Source: Acrocarpospora macrocephala
GTDB lineage: Bacteria > Actinomycetota > Actinomycetes > Streptosporangiales > Streptosporangiaceae
Length of the DNA: 64,000 nucleotides
Assembly: GCF_009687865.1 (NCBI RefSeq)
Contig: NZ_BLAE01000006.1
Coordinates: 186,001-250,000 of the forward strand
Reading direction: 5' to 3'
Shown here: positions 41,689 through 50,758 of the stretch, piece after piece
Layout: each line of letters opens with the position of its first letter
How positions within the stretch are numbered: the stretch's first letter is position 1
The notes under the pieces: model-generated
Seen by the model: the letters and a program-made list of their open reading frames with translations, nothing else
Told to the model about the DNA's origin: nothing
Databases searched by the model: none
Translations under genes and position numbers: made by a program

Positions 41689-41772
41689 GCACGCCAACGC
41701 TTATAGGGCCACGGCTATGCCGAGGTCCTTTTCGCTTACGTTGACATTCGGCCACTACACAGCCGGCTACAG

Positions 41773-43128
41773 CTAGCGGCGATGACAGCGCTTGAACTTG
41801 CGTCCGCTACCACAGGGGCATGGGTCATTGCGACCTGGACTGAAGGGTCGAGTGTGTCCAAACATATGATTCGCTACACCATAATTCCATTCTATCTTTT
41901 CGCGAATACCCTTTGGAACATGACTCACCCCATCCAGGTATACGTGTGTATATTCCACACCATGGGCAACCTCGCGAACCCCTATTCCTAGCGCCTCGAC
42001 TTTAGTCTTGCGCGTTTCGGCCCACTCATTCATTCTCACTAGTGTTAGATAAAAGAGCTCAGCGGTCCACTGGAACTGATCACGCCAATGCTTCTCAGAT
42101 CCACAAAGGTAGACAAGAAGCTTATCCTGAATGACGATATTTCCACTGGCCGAGATTGCAGCCTCTTTGAATTCGCGACGCTTCTGTAGTGTCCACTGGC
42201 CCACAGTGGCCATTATGCTTGTTGGAACATCGTCAAGAAATGCGAGGATCATACGAATATCTTTAGGACTAAGGCCTGGACCACGCGGAAGACCACTCCA
42301 AACCTTTGCAATGAGCTCCTGATACAGCTCTATTCCCAACGGATCATCATATGCCGCAGATGAGAACCAGGGATGGGATGTCTTTGATCTCCCTCCCGCT
42401 TTCTTAGCGATGTGGCAGATTTCGAAGAATCGGGCCTGCTCCCGACCAACGATCGTCGGAATCCCCGACTCTTCTACCAAGTCGATATAGTGCAGAATTC
42501 CGCTCACAGACCGAATGTGTCCATGCAGCTGTTCCCAGTCACCAAGAGATATACAAAATACCCTACGCGGCAAGTTGACTACGAACTCTGGATTTTTCGG
42601 GTGATCCACAATTACTATGATTGGCCACCGTTCACAATGAACGGAAAGCTCCAACTCAAAATCGGGTCGACGAATCTCTGGAAAGTCGAGCGCTCGGACC
42701 GGAGTTGCCCTTAGCGGTTTCCCTTTTTGATACTGCTGGATCGTACGCTTGCTTCCATACCCCTGCCTAATGGCAGAATCAATATATTTCCGGATGACGC
42801 GCTCCGCTTTTTCCGAAGAATCTCGAAGTCCAGCTCGTCGGTCCCGTGCTTTAACCTGAAGAATGGCGCCACGGTCACCAACAATGAGCATCCCATCACC
42901 TACCTCCCGCCACCCCGCGCCTTTACGCACAAGCGGTTGCCCATAAACGAAGTCAGGGATACCTAGATACGCCGCGACCTCCCGCGCTCGCCGTTCTGCT
43001 TTATCCCCAGCACTCTCAGTCTTCACATAACCACTATCCCACCCAGATAGATCGCTTGGTATTGCTTTACCGGCTTTGCAGTAGCGTCCGCAAGATACGA
43101 CACCCAGACCTAAAGGGCGCAAAGTCAT
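41773..43128 (-). CDS. SEC-C motif protein with nuclease-like N-terminal domain
   Basis: This 451-residue protein ends in a SEC-C zinc motif (PGRNDPCPCGSGRKFKRCH), often found in SecA and in many mobile-island proteins. Near residues 65-95, VGDGMLIVGDRGAILQVKAR resembles the D-QxK core of restriction-type (PD-(D/E)xK) nucleases, preceded by an Arg/Glu-rich helix. The middle has WPIIVIVDHPKNPEF and no other known pattern. Composition is AT-rich compared with int. It lies alone and converges with int. A defence cargo role is suggested by its place and nuclease motif, not proven. Confidence 0.65.
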   Translation of the reverse strand: MTLRPLGLGVVSCGRYCKAGKAIPSDLSGWDSGYVKTESAGDKAERRAREVAAYLGIPDFVYGQPLVRKGAGWREVGDGMLIVGDRGAILQVKARDRRAGLRDSSEKAERVIRKYIDSAIRQGYGSKRTIQQYQKGKPLRATPVRALDFPEIRRPDFELELSVHCERWPIIVIVDHPKNPEFVVNLPRRVFCISLGDWEQLHGHIRSVSGILHYIDLVEESGIPTIVGREQARFFEICHIAKKAGGRSKTSHPWFSSAAYDDPLGIELYQELIAKVWSGLPRGPGLSPKDIRMILAFLDDVPTSIMATVGQWTLQKRREFKEAAISASGNIVIQDKLLVYLCGSEKHWRDQFQWTAELFYLTLVRMNEWAETRKTKVEALGIGVREVAHGVEYTHVYLDGVSHVPKGIREKIEWNYGVANHMFGHTRPFSPGRNDPCPCGSGRKFKRCHRR

Positions 43129-43528
43129 ACATTTGTGGGCAATATACGTGAAGTGCTATAAATGTTCGTTCCATTGCACCGTTGTGTGCTGAGCTACGGG
43201 GAGCGCCCGACCTACGTCACGAAACCGCAGTCCTGGCGGAGTCGAAGGCTGGGCCAAGCATCAGCACGGAACGATCTCCCTAAGGCACTACACCAATAGT
43301 GCTGATTCAGTCAGCATGCTGGGACCCATGTTGATGATGGTGTGGTTTCGTGACGCCGGCCGATTCTAAGCTCGCCTGGGCAAACACCTTCAACATCATT
43401 CCGCGTATATTCCGCGAACACCGACCTAGAGCGGCTCAGGGTGACCTACGGCTGCCTGACCTGGCGTTGATCCACCTGGCTACGGCCAGGCGTACGCGCT
43501 GGTGAGGCGGCGTTTTGGGAGGTAGGGC
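43129..43528. other. Spacer between the SEC-C gene and tRNA-Ser, with attachment arm
   Basis: No gene is supported. It holds the third arm-type repeat (43392-43416). From about 43390 it is a diverged copy of 24420-24560, including the stretch around cgacctagagcggctc and acctacggctgc. Confidence 0.6.
43392..43416 (+). repeat. Arm-type repeat, copy 3 (beside tRNA-Ser)
   Basis: The sequence aacatcattccgcgtatat continues with tccgcg and matches the copies at 24425 and 24687. It lies 113 bases inside the right end of the element. Confidence 0.5.
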
Positions 43529-43616
43529 GGAGAGCGTGGGATTCGAACCCACGAGACCGGTCACCCGGCCTAGCGGTTTTCAAGACCGCCGCCATCGTCC
43601 ACTAGGCGAGCTCTCC
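43529..43616 (-). tRNA. tRNA-Ser (anticodon UGA)
   Basis: An 88-nt gene. The acceptor arms ggagagc and gctctcc pair. The anticodon stem ggcggt/accgc(t) frames cttgaaa with anticodon TGA. The long variable arm (ggccgggtgaccggtc) is typical of serine tRNAs. The T arm is gtgggttcgaatcccac. The CCA end is not encoded. The 3' half is the integration target of the element on its left. Confidence 0.93.
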
Positions 43617-43726
43617 TGGTTGTGTGTCTGGAGTGCACTTTAGTGGGTTGGTGGGTGGGGGCGCGACTGAGTAGACGATCTCTCCCGCTTCGGAGGGGTT
43701 CGGGGGGAAGCGGGAGAGGGGGGCGG

Positions 43727-46267
43727 CTAGAGCTGGTCGGGGATTTCGGAGTAGCGGCGTTCGGTGAAGGCCTGGGGGCCGGCGAAGCCGTCGCCGACGG
43801 AGGCGGCTAGTTTGAGGAAGGCTTGTTGGGTGGGTTCTTGCATGCGGTCTAGGTCGATTTCGGCGCCTTCTTCCAGGTGCGGGTCGTACGGCACGCGGAT
43901 GACGGCGCGGCAGCGGGCCGCGAAGTGGGCTTCGAGGCGGTTGAGGTCGACCGTGGATTTGGAGCGGGGGCGGACGCTGCACAGGACGACTGAGGCTGCT
44001 TTGACCAGGTCCGCGTAGTGGTGGGCCTCGAGCCAGTCGAGGGTGGCTGAGGCGGCTCGGGCGCCGTCCACGGAGGGGGAGCTGACCAGGACTAGTTGGT
44101 CGGCCAGGCCGAGGACGCCGGACATGGCGGAGTGGAGGAGGCCGGTGCCGCAGTCGGTGATGCAGATGGAGTAGAAGTTTTCCAGGACCTGGGAGACCGC
44201 CTGGTAGTCGGCGGCGGAGAAGGCTTCGGAGACCGAGGGGTCGCGGTCGGAGCCGAGGATCTCCAGGCGTGACTGGGTCTGGGAGGTGAAGGCGCGGATG
44301 TCGACGTAGCGGCGGATCTGAGCGCGTTCGTTGAGAAGGTCGCGGATGGTGGCGGAAGTCTCTAGTTCGACCTTGTCGGAGAGCGTTCCACGGTCGGGGT
44401 TGGCGTCCACGGCGATGACTCGGTCGCCGCGTACCTGGGCGAGGGTGGCGCCCAGGCCGACGGTGGTGGTGGTCTTGCCGACGCCGCCCTTGAGGCTGAG
44501 TACGGCTACCCGGTGGTGGCCGGCGGCGACGGGGGTGCGGGCGCGGGCGATCAGGTCGCGGCGGCGGCGTACTTCGGAGGATTCGCCGGGTTTGATGATG
44601 CCGGCGGAGGCCTTGTAGATCAGGCGGCGCCAGCCGTTTTCGGGGGCGTTTCTGCGGCCTTTGAGAAGGCTGAGGGGGTCGAGGCTGTCCGCAGAGGGTT
44701 TGCCGCCCGAGCGGGAGGACGAGGTTCGGGACGGGGAGCCGAACGCGGCGGCCGGTGCCGGGGTGGCCTGACGGCGACGAGCCTGGTACGGCTCGCGGTC
44801 CTTGTCGGGGTCACGGTCACGATCGAATGCCGGGCGGTCCGCGAGGTCCTCGCGGAGGGAACCGCCGAACCGGTTCTCGTCTCTTGCCGGAAGGCCGAAG
44901 GGACCGCTGTCGTTGCGGGAGTCGCGTAAGTCGCGAAATTCCCGTATTTCGCCGGTGTCGCGGCCGTCGCGGAGATCTCCTGATTCGCGATGGTCGCGGC
45001 CCTCGCGGAGATCGCGCGGGTCGGGGAAGTTGCCTGTGTTGCCCGAGTCCCGTAGGTCGCGCGGGTCAGGGAAATTGCCTGTGTTGCCCGAGTCGCGAGA
45101 GCCGAGGGTGTCATCCCGGGTACCGAAGCGATCACTGAGGGTGCCGGACGAGCCACCTTTGGATCCGAACGGGCCGCCCTTGGCGCCGAATGAGTCGTCC
45201 TTCGCGCCGAAAGCGTCCTCTTGTGTGCTGAACGATCCGTCTTTTGCCCCGAAAGCGGTCTCCGAGGTGCCGAAGGAGCTCTCTCTGGATCCGAACGGGC
45301 CACCCTTGGCGCCGAAGGGGTTGTCCTTCGCGCCGAAAGGATCGTCTTTGGTGTCGAATGAGCTGTCCTGCCCGTCCTTCGACCCGAACGCGCCGCTCCT
45401 CCCGAACGAGCTCTCCTTGGAGGCAGCCGAACCCTCGGCACCGTCCTGTCCGAAGGAGCCATCCTGACCGAACTTGCCGTCCTTCGTGCCGAATGAACTG
45501 TCCTGCCGGAACGCACCGGAAGACGAGCTGTCCTGGCCGGTTGAACTGTCCTTCCGGAACGGACCATCCTCCGCCCCGAACGGGTTGTCCTTCGCGAAGG
45601 GGCGCTCCGTTCCTCCGAAGCCGCCCTCCTGCGTCCCAAATGAACTGTCCTGGCCGGAGACGCCGTCCCGCGTGCCGTACCCGCCGAAGCGCTCGGTGGT
45701 GTGCTCGTCCCGCCCAGCGGCCCCGAAGCGCTCGATCGGGATCGGTCCAGTGAAACGTTCGGCCTCGCCGGGGTCGGAGTCGGCGACCGGTCGTGCCGGT
45801 TCCAGCCAGCCGCGGACCGGCTCGTCGGCGGCGTCCTGATCGCCCGCGTGCGAGACCCGGGCGTCCGAACCGCCGAATGCTCCGACGTTGTACGAATCCG
45901 TATCAACCGGTGACTCGCCGAACGCGCCTCGACCGCCAACGAAGGGGCCTGGCTCTGCGGGTGGGTTGGTTGGGGCGTCGTCGTCCGAAGCCGGGGAGGC
46001 GTCGGTGCCGTACCCGGAATCGACCGAAGAGCGGAACAGTTGGCCGGAGGACGGTTCGGACGGAACCGACAGCCATGGATCTTTGGGGTAGGGCGAAGCC
46101 TCCTCCGGGGGCGCCGGTGGAGGGCCTACGGGGGCAGAGGACGCCAAAGAGGACGCGGTGACAGCGCTTACCGCGATGTCCACCTCGTCCGGCATTTCCT
46201 TGATCGCGTCTAGCCAGGCCAACTGGTCTTCGAGAGAATGGGGATCCTCACGATCGTGTCTTGCCAC
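43727..46267 (-). CDS. ParA/MinD-like ATPase with long disordered FG-repeat N-terminal region
   Basis: An 846-residue protein from GTG 46267 (GAGGGGG seven bases upstream). Residues about 560-830 form a MinD/ParA-type domain: VAVLSLKGGVGKTTTTVGLG with the deviant Walker A near 590, VIAVDANPDRGTLSD, and ICITDCGTG as switch II. The first 500 residues are acidic and low complexity. Residues about 190-390 repeat a 7-14-residue unit such as SFGAKDGPFG, and about 390-420 hold a perfect 15-residue tandem (RDSGNTGNFPDPRDL twice). Related ATPases accompany type VII secretion or cell-pole proteins in actinobacteria; no ESX gene is near. Function unassigned. Confidence 0.8.
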   Translation of the reverse strand: MARHDREDPHSLEDQLAWLDAIKEMPDEVDIAVSAVTASSLASSAPVGPPPAPPEEASPYPKDPWLSVPSEPSSGQLFRSSVDSGYGTDASPASDDDAPTNPPAEPGPFVGGRGAFGESPVDTDSYNVGAFGGSDARVSHAGDQDAADEPVRGWLEPARPVADSDPGEAERFTGPIPIERFGAAGRDEHTTERFGGYGTRDGVSGQDSSFGTQEGGFGGTERPFAKDNPFGAEDGPFRKDSSTGQDSSSSGAFRQDSSFGTKDGKFGQDGSFGQDGAEGSAASKESSFGRSGAFGSKDGQDSSFDTKDDPFGAKDNPFGAKGGPFGSRESSFGTSETAFGAKDGSFSTQEDAFGAKDDSFGAKGGPFGSKGGSSGTLSDRFGTRDDTLGSRDSGNTGNFPDPRDLRDSGNTGNFPDPRDLREGRDHRESGDLRDGRDTGEIREFRDLRDSRNDSGPFGLPARDENRFGGSLREDLADRPAFDRDRDPDKDREPYQARRRQATPAPAAAFGSPSRTSSSRSGGKPSADSLDPLSLLKGRRNAPENGWRRLIYKASAGIIKPGESSEVRRRRDLIARARTPVAAGHHRVAVLSLKGGVGKTTTTVGLGATLAQVRGDRVIAVDANPDRGTLSDKVELETSATIRDLLNERAQIRRYVDIRAFTSQTQSRLEILGSDRDPSVSEAFSAADYQAVSQVLENFYSICITDCGTGLLHSAMSGVLGLADQLVLVSSPSVDGARAASATLDWLEAHHYADLVKAASVVLCSVRPRSKSTVDLNRLEAHFAARCRAVIRVPYDPHLEEGAEIDLDRMQEPTQQAFLKLAASVGDGFAGPQAFTERRYSEIPDQL

Positions 46268-46382
46268 CGTGTTTCCCCCTCGGGATGGGCTAAAGGGGCA
46301 GCAACCACATTGAAGGTTAGCGCCCCGTAACACAACGAACGTGACCAACCGTCGAGTTCGCCTCTCCGTTACTTTAGGTCAC

Positions 46383-47330
46383 ATGCGAGCCATCATGATT
46401 TCGGCCCCCGGCGGGCCGGACGTACTCACCTGGCAGGAAGTCCCCGATCCGGTGCCCGGGCCGGGTGAAGTGGTCGTTGACGTGGCCGCTTCCGCGGTGA
46501 ACCGGGCGGACCTGCTGCAGCGGCAGGGCTTCTACCCGCCGCCGGAGGGCGCCTCCGAAATCCCCGGACTGGAATGTTCCGGTGTCATCTCCGAAATCGG
46601 ATCCGGTGTGGACGGACTGCGCATCGGTGACGAGGTGACCGCTCTGCTGGCGGGCGGTGGGTACGCCGAGCGGGTCGCCGTACCGTGGCAGCAGGTGATG
46701 CCCGCGCCGACGGCGCTCGTCGACGCGGCTTCGCTGCCTGAGGTCGCCTGCACGGTCTGGGCCAACGTTTTCATGAGCGCGCGGCTGCGCAAGGGCGAGA
46801 CGCTGCTGATCCACGGCGGCGCGAGCGGCATCGGCACGATGGCCATCCAGCTCGCGAAGGCGTTCGGCTCGCGGGTGATCGTCACCGCGGGGTCGGCGGA
46901 GAAGGTCGCGCGCTGTCTGGAGCTCGGAGCAGATGAAGGAATCAACTACCGAGAGGAGGACTTTTCTACCAGGCGGGCCGACGTGATCCTCGACATCATC
47001 GGTGCGAAATACCTCAAACAGAACGTTGATGCGCTCAACACCGGCGGGCGGCTTGTGGTGATCGGGTTGCAGGGCGGCGGGGTCGGGGAGCTCGATCTCG
47101 GCAAGCTGCTCGGCAAGCGGGGGTCGGTCATGGCGGCGGGGTTGCGGAGCCGTCCGGCGGATGAGAAGGGGGTGATCTGCCGGGGTGTGGCGGAGAATGT
47201 CTGGCCGCTGGTGAGCGCGGGAGCGATCAAGCCAGTGATCCACGCCCGGATCCCGATGGAGCACGCGGCGGAGGCGCATCGGCTGCTCGAACGCGGGGAC
47301 CACGTCGGGAAGATCCTGCTAGTAAGTTGA
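46383..47330 (+). CDS. NAD(P)H quinone oxidoreductase, zinc-independent MDR family (PIG3-like)
   Basis: A 315-residue medium-chain reductase. The N-terminal part has VNRADLLQRQGFYPPPEGAS, typical of PIG3/QorB-like enzymes. The NADPH-binding region is LLIHGGASGIGTMAIQLAKA with a Rossmann Gly pattern. The C terminus, HAAEAHRLLERGDHVGKILL, is family-typical. It lacks the catalytic zinc Cys/His set. It reduces quinones or enones. Five bases separate it from the next gene, so the two are probably co-transcribed. ATG 46383 starts at the first conserved strand. Confidence 0.9.
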   Translation: MRAIMISAPGGPDVLTWQEVPDPVPGPGEVVVDVAASAVNRADLLQRQGFYPPPEGASEIPGLECSGVISEIGSGVDGLRIGDEVTALLAGGGYAERVAVPWQQVMPAPTALVDAASLPEVACTVWANVFMSARLRKGETLLIHGGASGIGTMAIQLAKAFGSRVIVTAGSAEKVARCLELGADEGINYREEDFSTRRADVILDIIGAKYLKQNVDALNTGGRLVVIGLQGGGVGELDLGKLLGKRGSVMAAGLRSRPADEKGVICRGVAENVWPLVSAGAIKPVIHARIPMEHAAEAHRLLERGDHVGKILLVS

Positions 47331-47335
47331 GAGCT

Positions 47336-47857
47336 ATGAACGCTGAGGAAAGCACCCCGCACGTGGTGGTCGTGGGTCCTGAGGGACTTTCGCTCGGTGG
47401 GGACAAGGAACCCGAAGAGCGCTCCATCGCCGACCTGGTCGAACAGCCGGCGAAGGTGATGCGTATTGGCAGCATGATCCGCCAGCTGCTGGAAGAGGTC
47501 CGCGCGGCGCCGCTGGACGTGCCGAGCCGCAAACGGCTCAAAGAGATCCATTCCAGCTCCATCAAGGAGCTGGAGGACGGTCTCGCGCCGGAGCTCGTGG
47601 ACGAACTGGAGCGGCTCTCGCTGCCGTTCACCGATGACGAGAAGGGCGAGCCGCCGAGCGAGGCCGAGCTACGGGTCGCGCATGCCCAGCTGGTCGGCTG
47701 GCTGGAAGGCTTGTTCCACGGCATCCAGACCACCCTGTTCGCGCAGCAAATGGCCGCTCGCGCTCAACTTGAACAAATGCGGCGTGCCCTGCCCGGTGGC
47801 CTCAACCAGGGCCAACCCGACGATCACGGGCAGCGCGCGTCCGGCCCGTACCTCTAA
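47336..47857 (+). CDS. bpa: Bacterial proteasome activator Bpa (DUF2587)
   Basis: A 173-residue helical protein matching Bpa/PafE: SIADLVEQPAKVMRIGSMIR, then LLEEVRAAPLDVPSRKRLKE and GLFHGIQTTLFAQQM. Bpa forms a 12-subunit ring that opens the 20S proteasome without ATP. Its C terminus, SGPYL, fits the HbYX-type docking tail. It lies behind the quinone oxidoreductase gene. The proteasome genes themselves are not in the window. Confidence 0.93.
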   Translation: MNAEESTPHVVVVGPEGLSLGGDKEPEERSIADLVEQPAKVMRIGSMIRQLLEEVRAAPLDVPSRKRLKEIHSSSIKELEDGLAPELVDELERLSLPFTDDEKGEPPSEAELRVAHAQLVGWLEGLFHGIQTTLFAQQMAARAQLEQMRRALPGGLNQGQPDDHGQRASGPYL

Positions 47858-47896
47858 ATCCGCCCAGATCGGCCGCAGTCGCGGCCGTATCTGGTT

Positions 47897-48727
47897 TTAG
47901 TTTCGGTACAGGCGCTCCAGCACCTGGGCCACTCCGTCGTCGTTGTTCGTGCTGGTCACGTGGTCCACGGCCGCCAGGACGTCGGGATGGGCGTTGGCGA
48001 CGGCATAGGAGGTTCCGGCCCAGGTCAGCATCGGCAGGTCGTTGGGCATGTCCCCGAATGCCACCACCTCTTCGGCTTTGATCTGGTTGCGTACGGCGAG
48101 CCCGGCCAATGCGGAGGCCTTTGTGATGCCGTGGGCACTCATCTCCATCAACGCGCGCCCGCTCGAATGGGTCGCAGTTACCAAATCCCCCACAAGCGCA
48201 TGAACACGCCGATAAAGCTCGTCGGGTCCCATCGATGGATGGAGTGCGAGCAATTTCGCGCAGGGGCGGGAGATCAGCGTGGGTGCGCGTACGCTCGCGA
48301 CGCCGATGCGGTCCGCGTCCCAGCTGCCCAATCGAAAGGCTGATTCGTGCGCGAATCCGCCCTCGTACTCCACGGCGAACGTTAATTCGGGTATCTCGAA
48401 TCGCAGCCGCCGTACCGTTTCGGCGAGGGTCGGCGGGTCGATCAGGTGGGACTCGACGATGGTCTCGGTGTGCAGGTCGTAGACGAGTGCGCCGTTCGCG
48501 CAGATGGCCAGGCCACGGTGGTGGAGCACGTCGGCGACGGTGTGCATCCAGCGGGGCGGGCGGCCGGTGACGAAGACGAGGGTGGAACCGGCTTGTTCGA
48601 CGGTGGCGAAGGCGGCGGCGGTGCGGGGGGAGATGGTTCCGTCGGAGCGCAGGGCGGTTCCGTCCAGGTCTGTCGCGATCAGACGAGGAAGCTGGGATGG
48701 GCGGTGATGGAGATGCGGGCTAGCCAT
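47897..48727 (-). CDS. HAD-superfamily Cof-type phosphatase
   Basis: A 276-residue enzyme. Motif I is LIATDLDGTALRSDG (catalytic Asp pair), motif II VFVTGRPPRW, motif III Lys in GITKASALAG and motif IV VVAFGDMPNDLPML. The C2B cap lies between. Such enzymes dephosphorylate sugar phosphates or flavin precursors. ATG 48727 is chosen over longer in-frame starts that lack protein-like sequence. It converges with bpa. Confidence 0.88.
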   Translation of the reverse strand: MASPHLHHRPSQLPRLIATDLDGTALRSDGTISPRTAAAFATVEQAGSTLVFVTGRPPRWMHTVADVLHHRGLAICANGALVYDLHTETIVESHLIDPPTLAETVRRLRFEIPELTFAVEYEGGFAHESAFRLGSWDADRIGVASVRAPTLISRPCAKLLALHPSMGPDELYRRVHALVGDLVTATHSSGRALMEMSAHGITKASALAGLAVRNQIKAEEVVAFGDMPNDLPMLTWAGTSYAVANAHPDVLAAVDHVTSTNNDDGVAQVLERLYRN

Positions 48728-48968
48728 AACACGTTCCAGTTTGCACTGTGATGCGCGCGCGCCGTACAAGGGGATGTCAGGAGAGGAATTCTCCCCCGGA
48801 CATGGAACACCCCGGGTCCGCCATAGTGTTAGATGGCATGGCGTTGTATTAGCTGTTCCCGCAAGCGCGAAACCAGTTCGACTGATATGAGCCACCCGGG
48901 GAGCTGTGCGACACACCGGGGTGCGCGAGGTGTGTACCCCAAGATTCACTTCCTTAGGGAGAGCGTTA

Positions 48969-49172
48969 ATGGCTCAGGGAACCGTCAAGTGGTTCAACGC
49001 GGAAAAGGGCTTCGGCTTCATCGCCCCGGACGGCGGCGCGCCGGACGTGTTCGTCCACTTCTCCGCGATCTCGGGTAACGGCTACCGGAACCTGGAAGAC
49101 GGCCAGCGCGTGGAGTTCGAGGTCACCGAGGGCCCCAAGGGCCCGCAGGCGTCGCAGGTACGCGCCCTCTAG
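48969..49172 (+). CDS. Cold-shock protein (CspA family)
   Basis: A 67-residue OB-fold RNA chaperone: [17 protein letters not shown] (RNP1) and DVFVHFSAI (RNP2) are intact. A ribosome binding site (AGGGAGAG) precedes ATG 48969. The 240-base region upstream to 48728 holds no gene and may include a long regulatory leader, as is common for csp genes; no defined structure was traced. A strong terminator follows at 49281. Confidence 0.95.
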   Translation: MAQGTVKWFNAEKGFGFIAPDGGAPDVFVHFSAISGNGYRNLEDGQRVEFEVTEGPKGPQASQVRAL

Positions 49173-49280
49173 AAACCGATATTTCGTGCATTCCGGGTTT
49201 TATCGGACGCGATCGGGCGACGCTCGGTCGCCACGACCAGGCCGCGGGGTCGCGAAATAGCGATCTAGACCACTGACACA

Positions 49281-49315
49281 CCGAAGGCGGGCCCCCACAA
49301 GGAGCCCGCCTTCGG
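49281..49315. terminator. Bidirectional terminator hairpin
   Basis: A 12-bp perfect stem (ccgaaggcgggc / gcccgccttcgg) with an 11-base loop lies between the csp gene and the end of the convergent serS gene. It can serve both. Confidence 0.85.
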
Positions 49316-49335
49316 CGTCTAGATCGGGTACGGCC

Positions 49336-50598
49336 CTACTTGAGCGGTTCCAGCACATCCAGCCCCACATACGGCCGTAGCGCCTTGGGCACGACGACCG
49401 AACCGTCCGCCTGCTGGTGGTTCTCCAGGATCGCCACGATCCAGCGTGTGGTCGCCAGGGTGCCGTTCAGCGTCGCCACATGCTGCGGACGGCCGCCATC
49501 GTCGCGATAGCGCACTTTCAGGCGGCGTGCCTGGAACTGCGTGCAGTTGGACGTCGACGTGAGCTCCCGGTACCGGCCCTGGGTCGGAATCCACGCCTCG
49601 CAGTCGAACTTCCTCGCCGCCGACATCCCCAGATCACCCGCCGCGGTGTCGATCACCCGGTACGGCAGCTCGACCTTGTCCAGCATCTCCTTCTCCCACG
49701 CCAGCAGCCGCCGATGTTCCTCGGACGCCTCCTCAGGACGGCAGAAGGAGAACATCTCCACCTTGTCGAACTGGTGGACGCGGATGATGCCACGGGTGTC
49801 CTTGCCGTACGACCCGGCTTCGCGGCGGAAGCAGGACGACCAGCCCGCATAGCGCGACGGAAGGGAGGTCTGATCCAGGATCTCGTCCGCGTGGTAGGCG
49901 GCCAGCGGCACCTCGGAGGTGCCGACCAGGTAGAGATCGTCCTCGGGCAGCCGGTAGATCTCGCTGTCGTGGGCGATCGTGAATCCGGTGCCCTGCATCG
50001 ACTCCGGCTTGACCAGCACCGGTGTGATCATCGGCGTGAAGCCCACCTCGATGGCCTGCTGCATCGCCATGTTGAGCAGCCCGAGCTGCAGCCGGGCTCC
50101 GGCTCCGCGCAGGAAGAAGAACCGCGATCCGGAGACCTTGGCGCCGCGCTCCATGTCGATGGCGCCCAGCATCTCGCCGAGTTCCAGGTGGTCGCGCGGG
50201 GTGAAATCGAACACGCGTGGCGTGCCGACCTCCTCCAGGACCACATAGTCGTCCTCGCCGCCGTGCGGGGCGCCGTCCTCGACGAGGTTGGGCACCTGCA
50301 TGACCAGCTCGTCGAGCTCGCCACCGAGCTGCTCGGAAGCCACCTCGGCGGCCTTCACCTGCGCCGCCAGCTCCTTGGCCCGATCGAGCAGCACCTGCCG
50401 CTCATCCCCCGACGCCCTGGACACCGACTTGCCGATGCTCTTCTGCTCTGCGCGCAGCGATTCGAACGAGGTCAGCGCGGCACGTCGGCGCTCGTCGAGC
50501 GAGAGCAGCGCGTCCACGATCGAGTCATCCTCGCCACGGGCACGCTGCGACGCTCGGAGCCGGTCCGGATCATCACGGAGGGTTCGCAGGTCAATCAC
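49336..50598 (-). CDS. serS: Seryl-tRNA synthetase
   Basis: About 420 residues. An N-terminal coiled-coil arm (about 30-105) binds the long variable arm of tRNA-Ser. The class II core has motif 2 [20 protein letters not shown] and motif 3 [18 protein letters not shown], with [10 protein letters not shown] in between. GTG 50598 ([11 protein letters not shown]) fits the family start better than TTG 50604. The enzyme charges tRNA-Ser, and the window happens to contain one such tRNA. Confidence 0.96.
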   Translation of the reverse strand: MIDLRTLRDDPDRLRASQRARGEDDSIVDALLSLDERRRAALTSFESLRAEQKSIGKSVSRASGDERQVLLDRAKELAAQVKAAEVASEQLGGELDELVMQVPNLVEDGAPHGGEDDYVVLEEVGTPRVFDFTPRDHLELGEMLGAIDMERGAKVSGSRFFFLRGAGARLQLGLLNMAMQQAIEVGFTPMITPVLVKPESMQGTGFTIAHDSEIYRLPEDDLYLVGTSEVPLAAYHADEILDQTSLPSRYAGWSSCFRREAGSYGKDTRGIIRVHQFDKVEMFSFCRPEEASEEHRRLLAWEKEMLDKVELPYRVIDTAAGDLGMSAARKFDCEAWIPTQGRYRELTSTSNCTQFQARRLKVRYRDDGGRPQHVATLNGTLATTRWIVAILENHQQADGSVVVPKALRPYVGLDVLEPLK

Positions 50599-50758
50599 AA
50601 TCAAAGGCTACCGAGATACGACTACCGCTCGCGCGCCATATAGACACCGCAGGCGATCTCCATGCTGCTCACCGTTATCCGGCGCCGTTTGCCGCAGTTC
50701 TCGCCGCGGCTGCGCCAAACCAGCAGCCTTGGTCGTCGCAGCGGCGAACTTTGGGTGG

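Larger units (their letters stand above)
24559..43528. mobile_element. Composite AICE integrated at tRNA-Ser(UGA)
   Basis: About 19 kb bounded by the tRNA 3'-half copy on the left and the intact tRNA-Ser on the right. The right part has a complete actinomycete integrative and conjugative element core (35013-41688): zinc-ribbon protein, KorSA-like repressor, FtsK-type translocase, DUF2637 spread protein, Rep, Xis and tyrosine integrase. The left and middle part carries regulators, a NUDIX/HD pair and a restriction-like trio. An internal tRNA-Pro scar at 26686 shows that it is a mosaic. Several genes (P63C, SEC-C nuclease) are clearly AT-richer than the backbone. The boundaries are inferred from the att repeat. 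Confidence 0.75.

Noticed and set aside
44620-45939. Long open frames antisense or out of frame with the FG-repeat ATPase
   Set aside because: They arise from the repetitive, codon-biased DNA; translations are Arg/Ser/Thr-rich without motifs.
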